From Holdemania massiliensis (GTDB lineage Bacteria > Bacillota_I > Bacilli_A > Erysipelotrichales > Erysipelotrichaceae), in the NCBI RefSeq assembly GCF_022440805.1, contig NZ_JAKNTK010000001.1, positions 3,224,001 to 3,288,000 on the forward strand: a stretch of 64,000 bases of DNA, in the 5' to 3' direction. The translations under genes were made by a program, and so were the position numbers. Below, piece by piece: positions 17,389-27,112 of the stretch. The notes under the pieces are model-generated. The model had not been told where the DNA came from, did no database searches, and saw only the letters and a list, made by a program, of their open reading frames with translations. Each line of letters starts with the position of its first letter. The first letter of the stretch is position 1.

Positions 17389-18693
17389 ATGGCCCATCGC
17401 ATCCATCGTCCCTTATCTTCCGCCTCATTCACTGTTGACCAACAACACCCAAAACAGCTTTTTTATCAACAAAAGCGGCAGTTCCCCAATTCACTGGTTT
17501 TGATGATCATCGATATCAAAAAGTTCCAGCGCATCAATACCCTTTACGGCTATGCAGCCGGGGATGAAATTCTGCGGCAGGTTTATGCCGTGCTGCAGAA
17601 GCATCGGCATCCAGAAGAGGCACTTTTCCGTTTGGCAGAAGATCAGTTTTTGCTTTTTCTGCATGATGAAACCAATGAGATCACCCTTGAGCGACTGCTC
17701 GTCATTGACCGTGAGATTTATCAGCTGCATTATCAGGGACAGTGGCTGCGGCTCTTGTTGTCCTTCGGTATTCATCGGGTGCAGCCTGGCGATGAATATC
17801 AACAGGCTTTGGATTATGCTGATAATGCCCGGCGTTATGAACCGGATTATTCACGCTACAGTTCCTCTTATGAATTTTCCAGTCCTGCGATCCAGGATCC
17901 GATAACTCAGCAGGCACAGATCGAAACGTGGATGCATCCCGCTCTGGACAAACCAGAGTTCGTCGTTTTCATTCAGCCGAAAGTCAGATTAAACGATGGC
18001 CGAATTGATGGCGGGGAAGCTTTGATTCGCTGGTATCACGACGGAGTGCAGGTTCCGCTGAATGTTTTTCTGCCCATCTTTGTCCGAAATACCTTTATCC
18101 GTAAAATCGACCAGTTTGTCTTCGATCAGCTTTGCCAGTGTTTTACCCGCTGGTTAGATCAAGGTTTGCCGATCGTCCCCATCAGCTGCAACCTTTCGCG
18201 ACCTTCCTTTATGGACACTGAATATCTCGGCGAAATCCTGACGATTTTTAATCGTTATGCGCTGCCGCAGTCACTGTTTGAATTTGAATTGTCGGAAGAA
18301 ATTGAACTGAACGGCGAAGCCACCTTATTGGATTCCATGCATGAAATTCAGAAACGGGGATTTTCCTGTTCCCTGGATGACTTCGGGGCTGGTTATTCCT
18401 CACTCAGTCTGCTCAGCTCACTGCCGATTTCCATGATCAAGCTGGACCGCAGCTTTTTCAATGAGCCGTTGGATGAAAAGAAGCAAATTGTATTGCGCGA
18501 GTTGTTGACGATCCTGCGCGGATTGGGAATGCAGACGGTAGCCGAAGGTGTAGAATCTCAGGAATACATTGATTTCCTTCGGACACACGGCTGTGATTTC
18601 GTTCAAGGATTTTATTACAGCACGCCGGTGCCGATTCCGGAATTTGAGCGCATGCTGATTCAGCAGCCCTTTCTTCGCAAGAAAGGACTGTAA
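17389..18693 (+). CDS. GGDEF-EAL protein, probable c-di-GMP phosphodiesterase
   Basis: The 434-residue protein has an N-terminal GGDEF domain (about 35-165) in which the signature is AEDQF, so cyclase activity is not expected. The EAL domain (about 190-425) keeps the catalytic set: GGEALIRW, ISCNLSRPSF, ELSEEIEL, SLDDFGAGYSSL, IKLDRSFF and VAEGVES. It should hydrolyse c-di-GMP to pGpG in the cytoplasm, perhaps with the GGDEF domain as a GTP-binding regulator. I chose the ATG at 17389 because GGGGG is at proper distance; a GTG at 17380 is too close. A type IV filament operon lies one gene away, a plausible c-di-GMP target. Confidence 0.9.
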   Translation: MAHRIHRPLSSASFTVDQQHPKQLFYQQKRQFPNSLVLMIIDIKKFQRINTLYGYAAGDEILRQVYAVLQKHRHPEEALFRLAEDQFLLFLHDETNEITLERLLVIDREIYQLHYQGQWLRLLLSFGIHRVQPGDEYQQALDYADNARRYEPDYSRYSSSYEFSSPAIQDPITQQAQIETWMHPALDKPEFVVFIQPKVRLNDGRIDGGEALIRWYHDGVQVPLNVFLPIFVRNTFIRKIDQFVFDQLCQCFTRWLDQGLPIVPISCNLSRPSFMDTEYLGEILTIFNRYALPQSLFEFELSEEIELNGEATLLDSMHEIQKRGFSCSLDDFGAGYSSLSLLSSLPISMIKLDRSFFNEPLDEKKQIVLRELLTILRGLGMQTVAEGVESQEYIDFLRTHGCDFVQGFYYSTPVPIPEFERMLIQQPFLRKKGL

Positions 18694-18781
18694 CGCGCAG
18701 GAAAACAGGAAAACGAAAGTAAAAGGATCATAATGAAGTGTTTTTAGTTCTTATGCAGCTAAGAGATCATCAAAGACATAG

Positions 18782-18839
18782 AAAAAGGAACGGTAAGATT
18801 ACGCAGTTCACCGCGCATCCTTTCGCCGTTCCTTTTTTT
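18782..18839. terminator. Bidirectional terminator between convergent genes
   Basis: AAAAGGAACGG and CCGTTCCTTTTTTT form a long stem with A-rich and T-rich flanks around a 30-base loop. It separates the plus-strand EAL gene from the minus-strand export gene and can serve both. Confidence 0.75.
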
Positions 18840-18904
18840 GTTATTTACGATTCATCCAACTTCGAGTAAGAACCCGTTCTATAACATTATGACAGAGCCT
18901 TTTT

Positions 18905-19387
18905 TTAACCTAAAATAAAGTGATTGAGCGCTCCGAATAAACCTGCGCTGGCTAATCCCATGATGATGCCGGCTAACAGAACACCGCCCATGACAGCCAT
19001 GACACTGGATTTAAAATCCATATCCAGAAAACTGGCAGCCAGTGTTCCTGTCCAGGCACCGGTACCCGGCAGCGGAATTCCAACGAACAGCAGCAGCGCA
19101 ATAAACAAACCGCGGCCGGCTTTGGCCTGAAGTTTTTTTCCGCCCTTTTCGCCTTTGTCCAGGCAATAGGTGAAAAACTTGCCGATCAGCGGTTTATCCG
19201 CGCCCCAGATCAGCACCTTGCGGGCAAACAGGTAGATAAACGGAACCGGCAGCATATTGCCGACAATCGCGACAAGATAGGAAGACCACAGCGGCATCCC
19301 GAAAGCCTGAGAGTAAGGAATGGCTCCACGCAGCTCAATCAGGGGAACCATGGATATTAGAAAAACTAAGAAATATTTTTTTAACAT
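18905..19387 (-). CDS. Small multidrug-export-type membrane protein (COG2426)
   Basis: The 160-residue protein is nearly all hydrophobic with about four membrane helices. It carries the family signatures VPLIELRGAIPYSQAFGMPL near the N-terminus and FVGIPLPGTGAWTGTLAASF in the middle (PF06695 type). Proteins of this group have been called small multidrug exporters, but transport has rarely been shown. The start is the ATG at 19387 after GGAG; the TTG at 19402 is part of the ribosome site region. It is a single-gene unit with 260 bases of apparently empty sequence before it. Confidence 0.82.
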   Translation of the reverse strand: MLKKYFLVFLISMVPLIELRGAIPYSQAFGMPLWSSYLVAIVGNMLPVPFIYLFARKVLIWGADKPLIGKFFTYCLDKGEKGGKKLQAKAGRGLFIALLLFVGIPLPGTGAWTGTLAASFLDMDFKSSVMAVMGGVLLAGIIMGLASAGLFGALNHFILG

Positions 19388-19650
19388 GCTTGAGTACTCC
19401 AATTCTTTTTTATCTTTACAGCATTGCCATTGTACACGAATTCAAACTAAGATACAAGGCAAAACCATGTTTCTTAAGGGTTTCTTAGAAATTTCCAGCA
19501 TCGCTTTATCCAGGCGTGGATTCAGTGATCAACGATCAGATCCCGATCTTTTTTCAGGAAGCATCATTCAGATGATGAAGGAAGGGGAAAACGGCAGCGG
19601 TCTGCAGCTCGCCTTAGGCTCTCCCTTTTCGCTTGTTCAGCCTAATGGCT

Positions 19651-21102
19651 TTATTTCCACAGCGACCGACCATCGTAAATGGTTGCCGCCGCCTCATAAT
19701 AGCCCAATTGGCGGCAGGCCTCGATAACCAGACGGTAAATACGCTCAAACAACGCTGCGCATTTCTCCGCAAAAGCCAAAGGATCGCCACTGGCCAGCGT
19801 TTCGATCACTTCCAGACACTGTTCATGAACGGATACGTTCAGTTCATTTTTTTCAGTATTCAGCAACCCCGGAAGTGAACGCCCAATCTTGAAATTTCGT
19901 TGTAAAAGGGAATAAATCAAGTCTAAGGTTTCGTTATGCACATGACTGATTATAAAATCCAGCAGCAGGGCCGGTGTCCGCTCATACAGATAATCCGTCG
20001 TCCACAGTCGATTTACCTCGGCTTGAAGCGCAGCGATTGAAGCTTCATCCATCGCTTCTGCGGCGCTGGCCGCAATTCCTTCCATCGTCAGGCTCAGGCA
20101 TTCCAGCGTATCCAAATAACGGCGGACATGGCAGGCGATCAGCCGCGGTTCAATCGTGATCGCTTCGATTTCCTTGCGATCCATCTCAACAAAGATCCCC
20201 TGGCCGCGCACCGCTTTCACTACCCCCCATGACTGTAAAATCTGAATTGCTCTGACGGTGGTATTGACGCTGACGCCATATTGTTTTTGCAGCTCTTTAT
20301 GCGGAGGCAGCTGGTCCTTTTTGCGGTATTGACCGGCGTCGATCAGTCCGAGAATATCCATATACACGGCGGAATACTGGACATCATTATTATCCAGGCT
20401 TTGTTCAAGCTGGGTTCTGTCAGGCAGAATCGGACAATCTGAAATGGCCCGAAAGGCCGGAATGCCGCCGTCTACCACACCATAAATCTCAGAAAGATCA
20501 TCAAATACAAGCGCCTCCAGATCCCCTCCTATTTCAATCGCCTGCAGCAAAGCCTGCAGCTGCTGCCAGTAGCGTGTGCGGATCTGAGGGTTATCATACA
20601 ACGGATTTAAATCAGAAAGTCCCAGACTGTCCACGATGCGCAGAATCAAAACATTTTCATTCCGGGCTACAAAAAACCGCAGAAACTTTTTAGATAACTT
20701 CCAAAACGTAAAAGCATCGGCATCCTTCATGATTTCCAGAATCTGCCGCGGCACTTCTAAGTCCCGCTGGGTACAGAGTGAAATCCCATTTTTTATCAAT
20801 GGATAGCACAGCAGAACCCCGGCTTTTATTCGATCACTGGTCAATCCGGCATCAATCCGTTTTAAAGCTGACAGCGTCGCCCGATGTCCATCATGAGGCC
20901 GCCGGACAACCGGTCTTTTCCGCTGTTCCGTTTCGATGAATCCGTTTTTTTCCAGCAAGGCCAGGGCATGCCGGATCGTCTTTTCGGAAGTGCCGAACTC
21001 CTGACTTAAATCCGCGCGGGACGGAAGTGCAGTTCCTTCTTCAAGCAGACCGCTTTCGATTCTGTTTTTGATGATCTGAAAGATGCTCTCATACATCGCC
21101 AT
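19651..21102 (-). CDS. Tandem-HTH GntR-family regulator
   Basis: The 483-residue protein has two GntR winged-helix domains instead of one. The first is at residues 1-68 (LPSRADLSQEFGTSEKTIRH) and the second at about 240-310 (LPPHKELQKQYGVSVNTTVR). A middle region separates them, and a helical C-terminal domain follows that may bind an effector. Two DNA-binding units could bridge two operators. Its ATG lies inside the end of the histidine-kinase gene (14-base overlap), so it is translated from the same mRNA as that sensor. It may be the transcriptional output of the operon, replacing a classical response regulator. This is inference. Confidence 0.83.
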   Translation of the reverse strand: MAMYESIFQIIKNRIESGLLEEGTALPSRADLSQEFGTSEKTIRHALALLEKNGFIETEQRKRPVVRRPHDGHRATLSALKRIDAGLTSDRIKAGVLLCYPLIKNGISLCTQRDLEVPRQILEIMKDADAFTFWKLSKKFLRFFVARNENVLILRIVDSLGLSDLNPLYDNPQIRTRYWQQLQALLQAIEIGGDLEALVFDDLSEIYGVVDGGIPAFRAISDCPILPDRTQLEQSLDNNDVQYSAVYMDILGLIDAGQYRKKDQLPPHKELQKQYGVSVNTTVRAIQILQSWGVVKAVRGQGIFVEMDRKEIEAITIEPRLIACHVRRYLDTLECLSLTMEGIAASAAEAMDEASIAALQAEVNRLWTTDYLYERTPALLLDFIISHVHNETLDLIYSLLQRNFKIGRSLPGLLNTEKNELNVSVHEQCLEVIETLASGDPLAFAEKCAALFERIYRLVIEACRQLGYYEAAATIYDGRSLWK

Positions 21103-23677
21103 GCGGGTTTTCCTCCTCAGTCCTGTGTTTTATCTGCGGCTGCAGCAAAGGCAGACAGGCCGCAAAGATATCCTTCATCACAAAAGGTTTGGCGATATGC
21201 GCGTTCATTCCGCTGTCCATACATTTTTGAATATCCTCACGGAAGGAATTGGCCGTCATCGCGATGATCGGCACACTCGCCGCATCTTTTCGGGACAGCG
21301 ACCGCAGCGTCCGGGTCGCACTGTAACCATCCATCACAGGCATCTGCACGTCCATCAGGATCAATTGATAATACCCTTCCGGTTTCTCACAGAACCGATC
21401 CACAGCTTCCTGACCATTCATCGCAGTATCGATCTGAGCCCCCGCATCCTGAAGCAGATCCAACGCGATATCCAAGTTGATTTCATTGTCTTCAACAACT
21501 AGAATCCGAATTCCGCTTAACACCTGGGAAGGGTCCGCATGTTTAGCTGTCGGCCTCTGACCTGCCAGCTCCAAAAACAGTTCAGCAATTCCTGAATGGA
21601 AGACCGGACGGCAAAGCGTCGCCGAGATGCCGCATTGTGCGGATGTCTCATCCAGTTCATCCTGATCCAGACCCGTTAAGATCAGTTTGAGCTCTTGATT
21701 TTTCCCTGCGTTTTTCATTTGCGGGATCAGCTGCGGCATCGCTTCCGAGAAATCCCAGCGGATAAAACAGAATTCATACGGATTTCCCGTCTCCGCGGCT
21801 GTCCGCAGACACCTCAAAGCTTCCTGTTCGGTGAATGCAGAATCGGTTTGTAAGCATTCCTTATTCAATACAGCCGCAAGATGGGCATTGGATTCTTGGT
21901 TTTGATCCAGAATCAGAACCCGCTGTCCGTGTCCGCAGCCTTCCTCGGCAGGTTTCTTTTCCAAAGCAAACGGAAGATCGACAGTGAAGACGCTGCCAAC
22001 GCCGATTTCACTTTCAACCTGGATTGACCCGCCCATCATTTCCACAAAGTTTTTGGTGATCGGCAAGCCCAAACCCGTTCCGCCATACTGACGGACGATC
22101 CCGCTGTTTTCCTGCGTAAAGGCTTCGAAAATACGATCTATATTCTCTGGGGCAATGCCGCGGCCGGTATCTCTGACTTCAAAACGGATCCAGAGCTGAT
22201 CCGCTTCCCGGCGCTGTGTCAGCTTCAGATAAACATGCCCGGCTTCCGGGGTAAACTTCATTGCATTGGAAAGCAGATTCGTCAGAATCTGATTCAACCG
22301 CAGGACGTCACCAATGAGATTTTCTTCAACTTCTCCCACAAGCACAATCTCATAATCAATCTTCTTATTTTTTGCCTGAGTGTAGAAAACCGTGGTCAAA
22401 GTCCTTAGAAGCTGGCCTAAATTGAACGGTTCCGGATGTAGTTCAACCTTGCCGCGCTCAATTTTAGACATGTCCAGAATATCGTTGATCAACGACAGAA
22501 GATGCTGAGAGGAGAGCGTGATCTTTTCCAAACAATTACGAATCCGATCCGGTTCCTCAATGTGATTCTTCCCAATTTCAACCATCCCGATGATGCCGTT
22601 GAGCGGTGTCCGGATTTCATGCGACATCTGCGACAGGAAGTCACTTTTTGCCCGATTGGCTGTTTCCGCCCGTTCCTTTTCCTTCATCAGCAGCTGATTG
22701 TTTTTCTTTTCACTGCGGTTCAGCAAAATAAAGAACGTAAACACAGTGCCTAAAATGATGAAAAAGATGCCAATGCCCACGACGATGATCAGACGGCTTA
22801 AATAGGAAATCTGATTGTTGACTGTATCGTAGGCCATACTTGTCATCATATACCAATTCGTTCCAGAAAGCGGGACATAATAAAGATAATCATGATGAGA
22901 GCCCAGACTGAGCAGCGTCATGCCGCTCTCGCGCTGATCAATCGCCTGCAGCAGTCCTTCCATATCATAACCCTTGTCAAAACGGGCCTGCTGCTGATAG
23001 ATCGTAAACAGATTCGAGCCATAGACGTTGTTTTCCATGAAATTACTTTTGATGATAAAATCTCCGTTCACCGTCACGATGTTGGTATGCGAATTGGTTT
23101 CTTTTTCGCTGTCCAGTCCCAGCTTGGTTCCAATATCCGCGGTTGGAATTCCCACGATGACCGCGACTAACTGTTCGTCAGCATACGTAACCGGCATCAT
23201 TGGCGTTCCTAATAAAATCATATCGCTTTCCCATATGGATTCATTGACCGAGATTACTTTCCCGCTTCCCCGCAGCAGCTGATCCAATCCCGAAATCTTC
23301 GACATGGCAGGCACTACGCCATCGCAGGAGTAAACCAGCCCCTGATCGCTGATCAGTGCGATATGAACGAAATCATTGTCAATCTGCGCCCGTTCGAGAA
23401 AACGTCTTAGACTTGCCTCGTCCTTCAGATCATCCGGCTTAATTGCGCTGGCCAGCGTTCGGATCTGGGCAAACTGGCTGTCCAGATTGGTATTGAAATG
23501 ATTGCTGATCTGCGTTGTCATTTCATGCAGATAAACTTCACTGATATTCTTAACGGTTTGTTCCGATTCACGCTGAACGCGCAGGATGGCAATACCGCTT
23601 AAAATAGCGGTCATCAAAAGCAGCGCTGAAACAAAAATATGGATTTTATAATTTTTATTTTTTCCGGACTGCTTCAT
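21089..23677 (-). CDS. Hybrid sensor histidine kinase
   Basis: The 862-residue protein has a membrane helix near 10-30, a large extracellular sensor of dCache type (about 35-285) and a second helix (about 295-320). The HisKA domain carries SQMSHEIRTPLNGIIGM, and the HATPase domain carries NLLSNAMKFTPE, DTGRGIAPENIDRIFEAF and GGTGLGLPITKN. Two receiver domains follow. The first is degenerate (FIRWDFSE in place of the phospho-Asp strand), while the second is intact (VVEDNEIN, LILMDVQMPVMDG, AKPF). No output domain follows. The ATG at 23677 follows GGGAGG. It begins 35 bases after the binding-protein gene, which may present its ligand. Confidence 0.9.
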   Translation of the reverse strand: MKQSGKNKNYKIHIFVSALLLMTAILSGIAILRVQRESEQTVKNISEVYLHEMTTQISNHFNTNLDSQFAQIRTLASAIKPDDLKDEASLRRFLERAQIDNDFVHIALISDQGLVYSCDGVVPAMSKISGLDQLLRGSGKVISVNESIWESDMILLGTPMMPVTYADEQLVAVIVGIPTADIGTKLGLDSEKETNSHTNIVTVNGDFIIKSNFMENNVYGSNLFTIYQQQARFDKGYDMEGLLQAIDQRESGMTLLSLGSHHDYLYYVPLSGTNWYMMTSMAYDTVNNQISYLSRLIIVVGIGIFFIILGTVFTFFILLNRSEKKNNQLLMKEKERAETANRAKSDFLSQMSHEIRTPLNGIIGMVEIGKNHIEEPDRIRNCLEKITLSSQHLLSLINDILDMSKIERGKVELHPEPFNLGQLLRTLTTVFYTQAKNKKIDYEIVLVGEVEENLIGDVLRLNQILTNLLSNAMKFTPEAGHVYLKLTQRREADQLWIRFEVRDTGRGIAPENIDRIFEAFTQENSGIVRQYGGTGLGLPITKNFVEMMGGSIQVESEIGVGSVFTVDLPFALEKKPAEEGCGHGQRVLILDQNQESNAHLAAVLNKECLQTDSAFTEQEALRCLRTAAETGNPYEFCFIRWDFSEAMPQLIPQMKNAGKNQELKLILTGLDQDELDETSAQCGISATLCRPVFHSGIAELFLELAGQRPTAKHADPSQVLSGIRILVVEDNEINLDIALDLLQDAGAQIDTAMNGQEAVDRFCEKPEGYYQLILMDVQMPVMDGYSATRTLRSLSRKDAASVPIIAMTANSFREDIQKCMDSGMNAHIAKPFVMKDIFAACLPLLQPQIKHRTEEENPHGDV

Positions 23678-23712
23678 CAGCGTATCCTCCCTTTTCAAAA
23701 CAGAGCAGCAGC

Positions 23713-25656
23713 TTACTCTGTAAGCGCCAAATCCGTAATTCTGCCCTCCAGCTGTGCGTTGACCGCTGTACTTCCGCGGGTTTCAAAATAAAGTTTCATG
23801 GCATCACGATAGGTCAGTCCGGTTTCCTTCACCAGTTTGACATTGCCCTGCGGCACATTTTCATCATAGAGATTGAGCATTGTATAACCATCTCCATTGC
23901 CTTCCGCATAAGTCCTTGAACCTAACATATAATCGGTGAGGGCCACTTGGTAATATGCAGACCGATCCAGTTCCTTCCCCTCATTGAGCGTGACACTGAT
24001 CAATCGGCTGCCAACCGGTTTCCTGCTGTCAAATGTATACTGCATTCCTGCAGTTTGCAAGAACCGTCCGCCCGGGAATTCTTGATTACAGGTGGACACA
24101 CTGTTCTCCAACATCGACCACAAGGTTTGACCATCCATCTCAACAACCAGAATTTCATTATCGAAGGGACAAACCACTGCCAGATCTCCGCCGTAAACGA
24201 CACCTTGATAAAAGCTGGCGCGGATGCCGCCGCCGTTGACAACCGCCAGCGGAGTTTGCGAAGCCGCTGCCACACAATCCGCTACAAAATTGCCGAGCGC
24301 GGTTTCCTGACGCCGGACATTGAAATTTTCCAATAACAGATCCTGCTCCATGTTGCCGACAATTGAAAAATCATAGGCTGATTCATCCGTGCCTTCATAA
24401 TAGAATTGATCTATCGCCCGCAGAGCTTGTTCCACGGTGCATTGGTCATTCATAATATTTCGGACATAACCGCCAAGATATTCCACAGTTTTGCCTGGGA
24501 ATAAAACATTGTAGATATAGCCGGATTCCACATACGGCTTGACGCTGTCCGGGATCGCCTGCTGGGTCTGATCAGCAGCGCGCAGGCAGGAAATACCGGC
24601 TCCCAGATCCTCCATCAGTGCCGTCTGGCCCTCCGGGGTGGAAAGCAGATCCAGAATCCGCTTGCACGCTTCCTGTTTTTCCTGACTGATACTGCGGTTG
24701 ACGCCCATCAGCGCGGTTGGGGAAAACAAAAACCAGGGTTCGTTCCCTTCGTCACTGAAAAGCGGCAGCATCTTGTAGGTATACGCTTCAGCTGTACCGG
24801 CCCCCACTTCCTGCTGATTGCCGGATACACATTCATAATAGAGCGCGGAATCTCCGAATGCCGCCGCCAATGTCCCTTTGCTTAACCGCTGCCGGCAAAG
24901 AATTGTATTGCGCTGTCTGGCGATCGCGGCCGGATCCATTAACCCGGCCTCAATCAGAGAATCCGACAAATCAAAGCTTGATTCCCAAACTCCTGTAAAT
25001 GTGGCTTGTTTATGATTGAAATCAGCCAACCAGTTAACTCCGGCTACTGTCCCCAAAAAATCCGGAACCATACATCCCACATAAAATAAACCGATCGTGT
25101 TATTAAAGTCGCTCATGATGGAGAAATTAATATTATCCTCGCCGATCCCCAATCCCATTTCTTTCAAGGTGATCAGCGATGTTACGAGTTCCTCATTGGT
25201 AGTCGGCAAAGGAAGGCCTGCCTGATCAAATAGAGTTTCATTCACAACATAGCCGCTGTAGACGCCCGGCAGCGGAATGAGATAGGTTTTTCCTTCCAGC
25301 ATCGTGGCATTCATAATTGTGCCGTCATAGGCCGTGCTGGCTTGGGTATCACTGAGATCCAACAGATACTGCTGTACTAGATCCGTATCCAGCTGCGGAG
25401 CCAAGACTAAATCCGGTCCGATCCCTTTTTCCAATCGGCGAAGCTGTTCACTGGCATAGGGATGGATTTCAACCTGCAGCTCCAAATCCTCATAAACCGA
25501 CTCGACCAGTGCTTTCACCTGTTTAAAGGGATAGGAGTAAAGAATTTTGATCACAGTCTTTTCCTTTTCAGCCTGCGGGCTGCAGCCTGTTATCGAGGCC
25601 AGCAGCATCACTATACTCAATAACCAAACACTTATTTTAGTCATTCTGCGTTTCAT
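23713..25656 (-). CDS. Lipoprotein fusing ABC solute-binding domain to 5'-nucleotidase C-terminal domain
   Basis: The 647-residue protein has a lipobox SITGC (Cys25) and a family-1 type solute-binding domain (about 35-400). Typical blocks of that domain are YLIPLPGVYSGYVVNETLFD, GDSALYYECVSG and ALMGVNRSISQEKQEACKRI. It continues into a 5'-nucleotidase C-terminal domain (about 425-620) with ALGNFVADCV, VNGGGIRASFYQG, YGGDLAVVCPFDNEI and GNGDGYTMLNLYD. The metallophosphatase half of a nucleotidase is absent, so catalysis is unlikely and substrate binding more likely. No ABC permease is nearby. The histidine kinase follows directly, which suggests a ligand-presenting surface receptor. Confidence 0.88.
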   Translation of the reverse strand: MKRRMTKISVWLLSIVMLLASITGCSPQAEKEKTVIKILYSYPFKQVKALVESVYEDLELQVEIHPYASEQLRRLEKGIGPDLVLAPQLDTDLVQQYLLDLSDTQASTAYDGTIMNATMLEGKTYLIPLPGVYSGYVVNETLFDQAGLPLPTTNEELVTSLITLKEMGLGIGEDNINFSIMSDFNNTIGLFYVGCMVPDFLGTVAGVNWLADFNHKQATFTGVWESSFDLSDSLIEAGLMDPAAIARQRNTILCRQRLSKGTLAAAFGDSALYYECVSGNQQEVGAGTAEAYTYKMLPLFSDEGNEPWFLFSPTALMGVNRSISQEKQEACKRILDLLSTPEGQTALMEDLGAGISCLRAADQTQQAIPDSVKPYVESGYIYNVLFPGKTVEYLGGYVRNIMNDQCTVEQALRAIDQFYYEGTDESAYDFSIVGNMEQDLLLENFNVRRQETALGNFVADCVAAASQTPLAVVNGGGIRASFYQGVVYGGDLAVVCPFDNEILVVEMDGQTLWSMLENSVSTCNQEFPGGRFLQTAGMQYTFDSRKPVGSRLISVTLNEGKELDRSAYYQVALTDYMLGSRTYAEGNGDGYTMLNLYDENVPQGNVKLVKETGLTYRDAMKLYFETRGSTAVNAQLEGRITDLALTE

Positions 25657-26472
25657 GGAATTACGCCTTCTTTCTGTATAATCAGCGGTCCGGATGCAGG
25701 AAGTTGACTCCTTTGCCGCTATTGAACCTTGATCTTAATCTTATAATTTCTTTGTGTTTTGCATAATTCTTCAAAAAAACTTACCTCATGCTATTCCCAA
25801 TTCATCATTCACTCATCATAACGGCAATCTATCTTTTACCTGATTCTGATTTTCGCCCGGATTCATAGAAGTTCGGATATCAACGTAAAAATCTTGGAAC
25901 CTTGTCCAAATTATTATAGAATAAAAGCCTTATCATTACAACCGCCAATCAAAAGACGCAGCTGTATTTAAGGATGATTAAGCCCATATTCTGCAACAAC
26001 TTTTTAATGATACGGCTCCGTCTACTACTTTTCAGCTAATACAGGATATATCCGTTATAGCAGCAATGATATATGGCATTCACATCATCTCATCCCCTCG
26101 AATATCATTTCAAACAACACATTCAACCTCCAAAACAGGACTGTCAAACCAATTCTGCTAGCACCAAAGATCGATTTATATTATTGGAAATAAAAAATGG
26201 AATTTCATACAATCAGACATTGATCTCCACTTAACCTTTAAACTATTTTAGCTTCATAAGCTTAGTACAAAATTGTTTTTCTGAATATGCTGAAAGTGAA
26301 AACAACGAAAATGAACCACACTTACATTTTTTAAGTTCAATCCTACCTCCATCACAGTTTGATCCAATTCTCTCAATAATTTTCTTATTATGCAGAGAAA
26401 TCATGTACACTCGATAGTTCTTTTCGTTACACCGATCTTTTAAGCTAATTCATCCGCTGTATACTCGGAGTC
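25657..26472 (-). other. 816-base AT-rich intergenic region
   Basis: No convincing complete gene is seen. One minus-strand open stretch (about 26246-26445) reads RVYMISLHNKKIIERIGS and later ELKKCKCGSF, with two nearby Cys. It has no start with a ribosome site and may be a gene remnant. The part next to 25656 must hold the promoter of the sensory operon; a TATAAT-like hexamer occurs on the minus strand near 25915 but without a clear -35. Confidence 0.4.
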
Positions 26473-26760
26473 TTAAATTAATAAAGAAACAACCTTCTTT
26501 TCTTTTTTATTTAACGAAATATTACCGAAATTATTGCCGACATTTATACCGACATTTATACCGACATTTATACCGACATTTATACCGACATTTATACCGA
26601 CATTTATACCGACATTTATACCGACATTTTGGCGATTATGTATTAATTTTCTCAACATAAAATCGCAGTCATAAAGAAAAAAACAAACTTTCATCATGAT
26701 ATTAAAATAAGTTTGAAAGACTTGGTCAAGGATACCGTAATTTTGAACATCTTCAAACAC
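26473..26760 (-). pseudogene. ORF with NVGI tetrapeptide repeats, likely remnant
   Basis: The 95-codon frame has an N-terminal part (MFEDVQNYGILDQVFQTYFN), then NVGI repeated, then SLNKKEKKVVSLLI and a stop. Tetrapeptide arrays of this style just before a C-terminal winged helix occur in AlbA-domain/RecG-like ATP-binding regulators. Here the frame stops where that helix would begin, and the ATP-binding part is missing. I therefore read it as the 3' remnant of such a gene. No clear ribosome site precedes the ATG. Confidence 0.45.
26536..26631. repeat. 12-bp tandem repeat, eight units
   Basis: ACCGACATTTAT is repeated head to tail. The first unit begins GCC and the last ends TTTG; the others are identical. 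The period is a multiple of three, so unit gain or loss keeps the frame and only changes protein length. Perfect identity between units suggests recent slippage. Confidence 0.9.
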
Positions 26761-27112
26761 AATTTTTATATGTAACCTGAAACAATCTCGTCATAAAAGG
26801 ATCTTGTTCTTCGAATCCGTTCAATATTCCGTCGAGGATGAGTTTATTTGATCACATAACAACATGCACAATGAAAACCACTGCACTTGCAATACTTTAA
26901 TTATTTTTTTCTTCAGTCCCCACAGAAGAACACTCATGAACTTTGATGATCGTGTAAAGAAAAAGGCCTTGTGAATTGCTCCACAAGACTTTCTACAATT
27001 CTTCGCAATATAATAGTGTCACACCTTTTTTTCTTTGTCAGTACACCTTTTTTATCTACTTTCAGAAGAATTATCATTGGCAATGGCAATTTAAGTATTG
27101 TGTTTTGTTAAA
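26761..27112. other. 352-base AT-rich intergenic region
   Basis: Nothing recognisable was found. A weak hairpin (AAGGCCTTGTGAATTGCTCC region near 26960) is present, but there is no gene with a ribosome site. Confidence 0.35.

Noticed and set aside
26536..26631. Possible CRISPR array
   Set aside because: The repeat unit is only 12 bases with no spacers between units; it is a simple tandem repeat.
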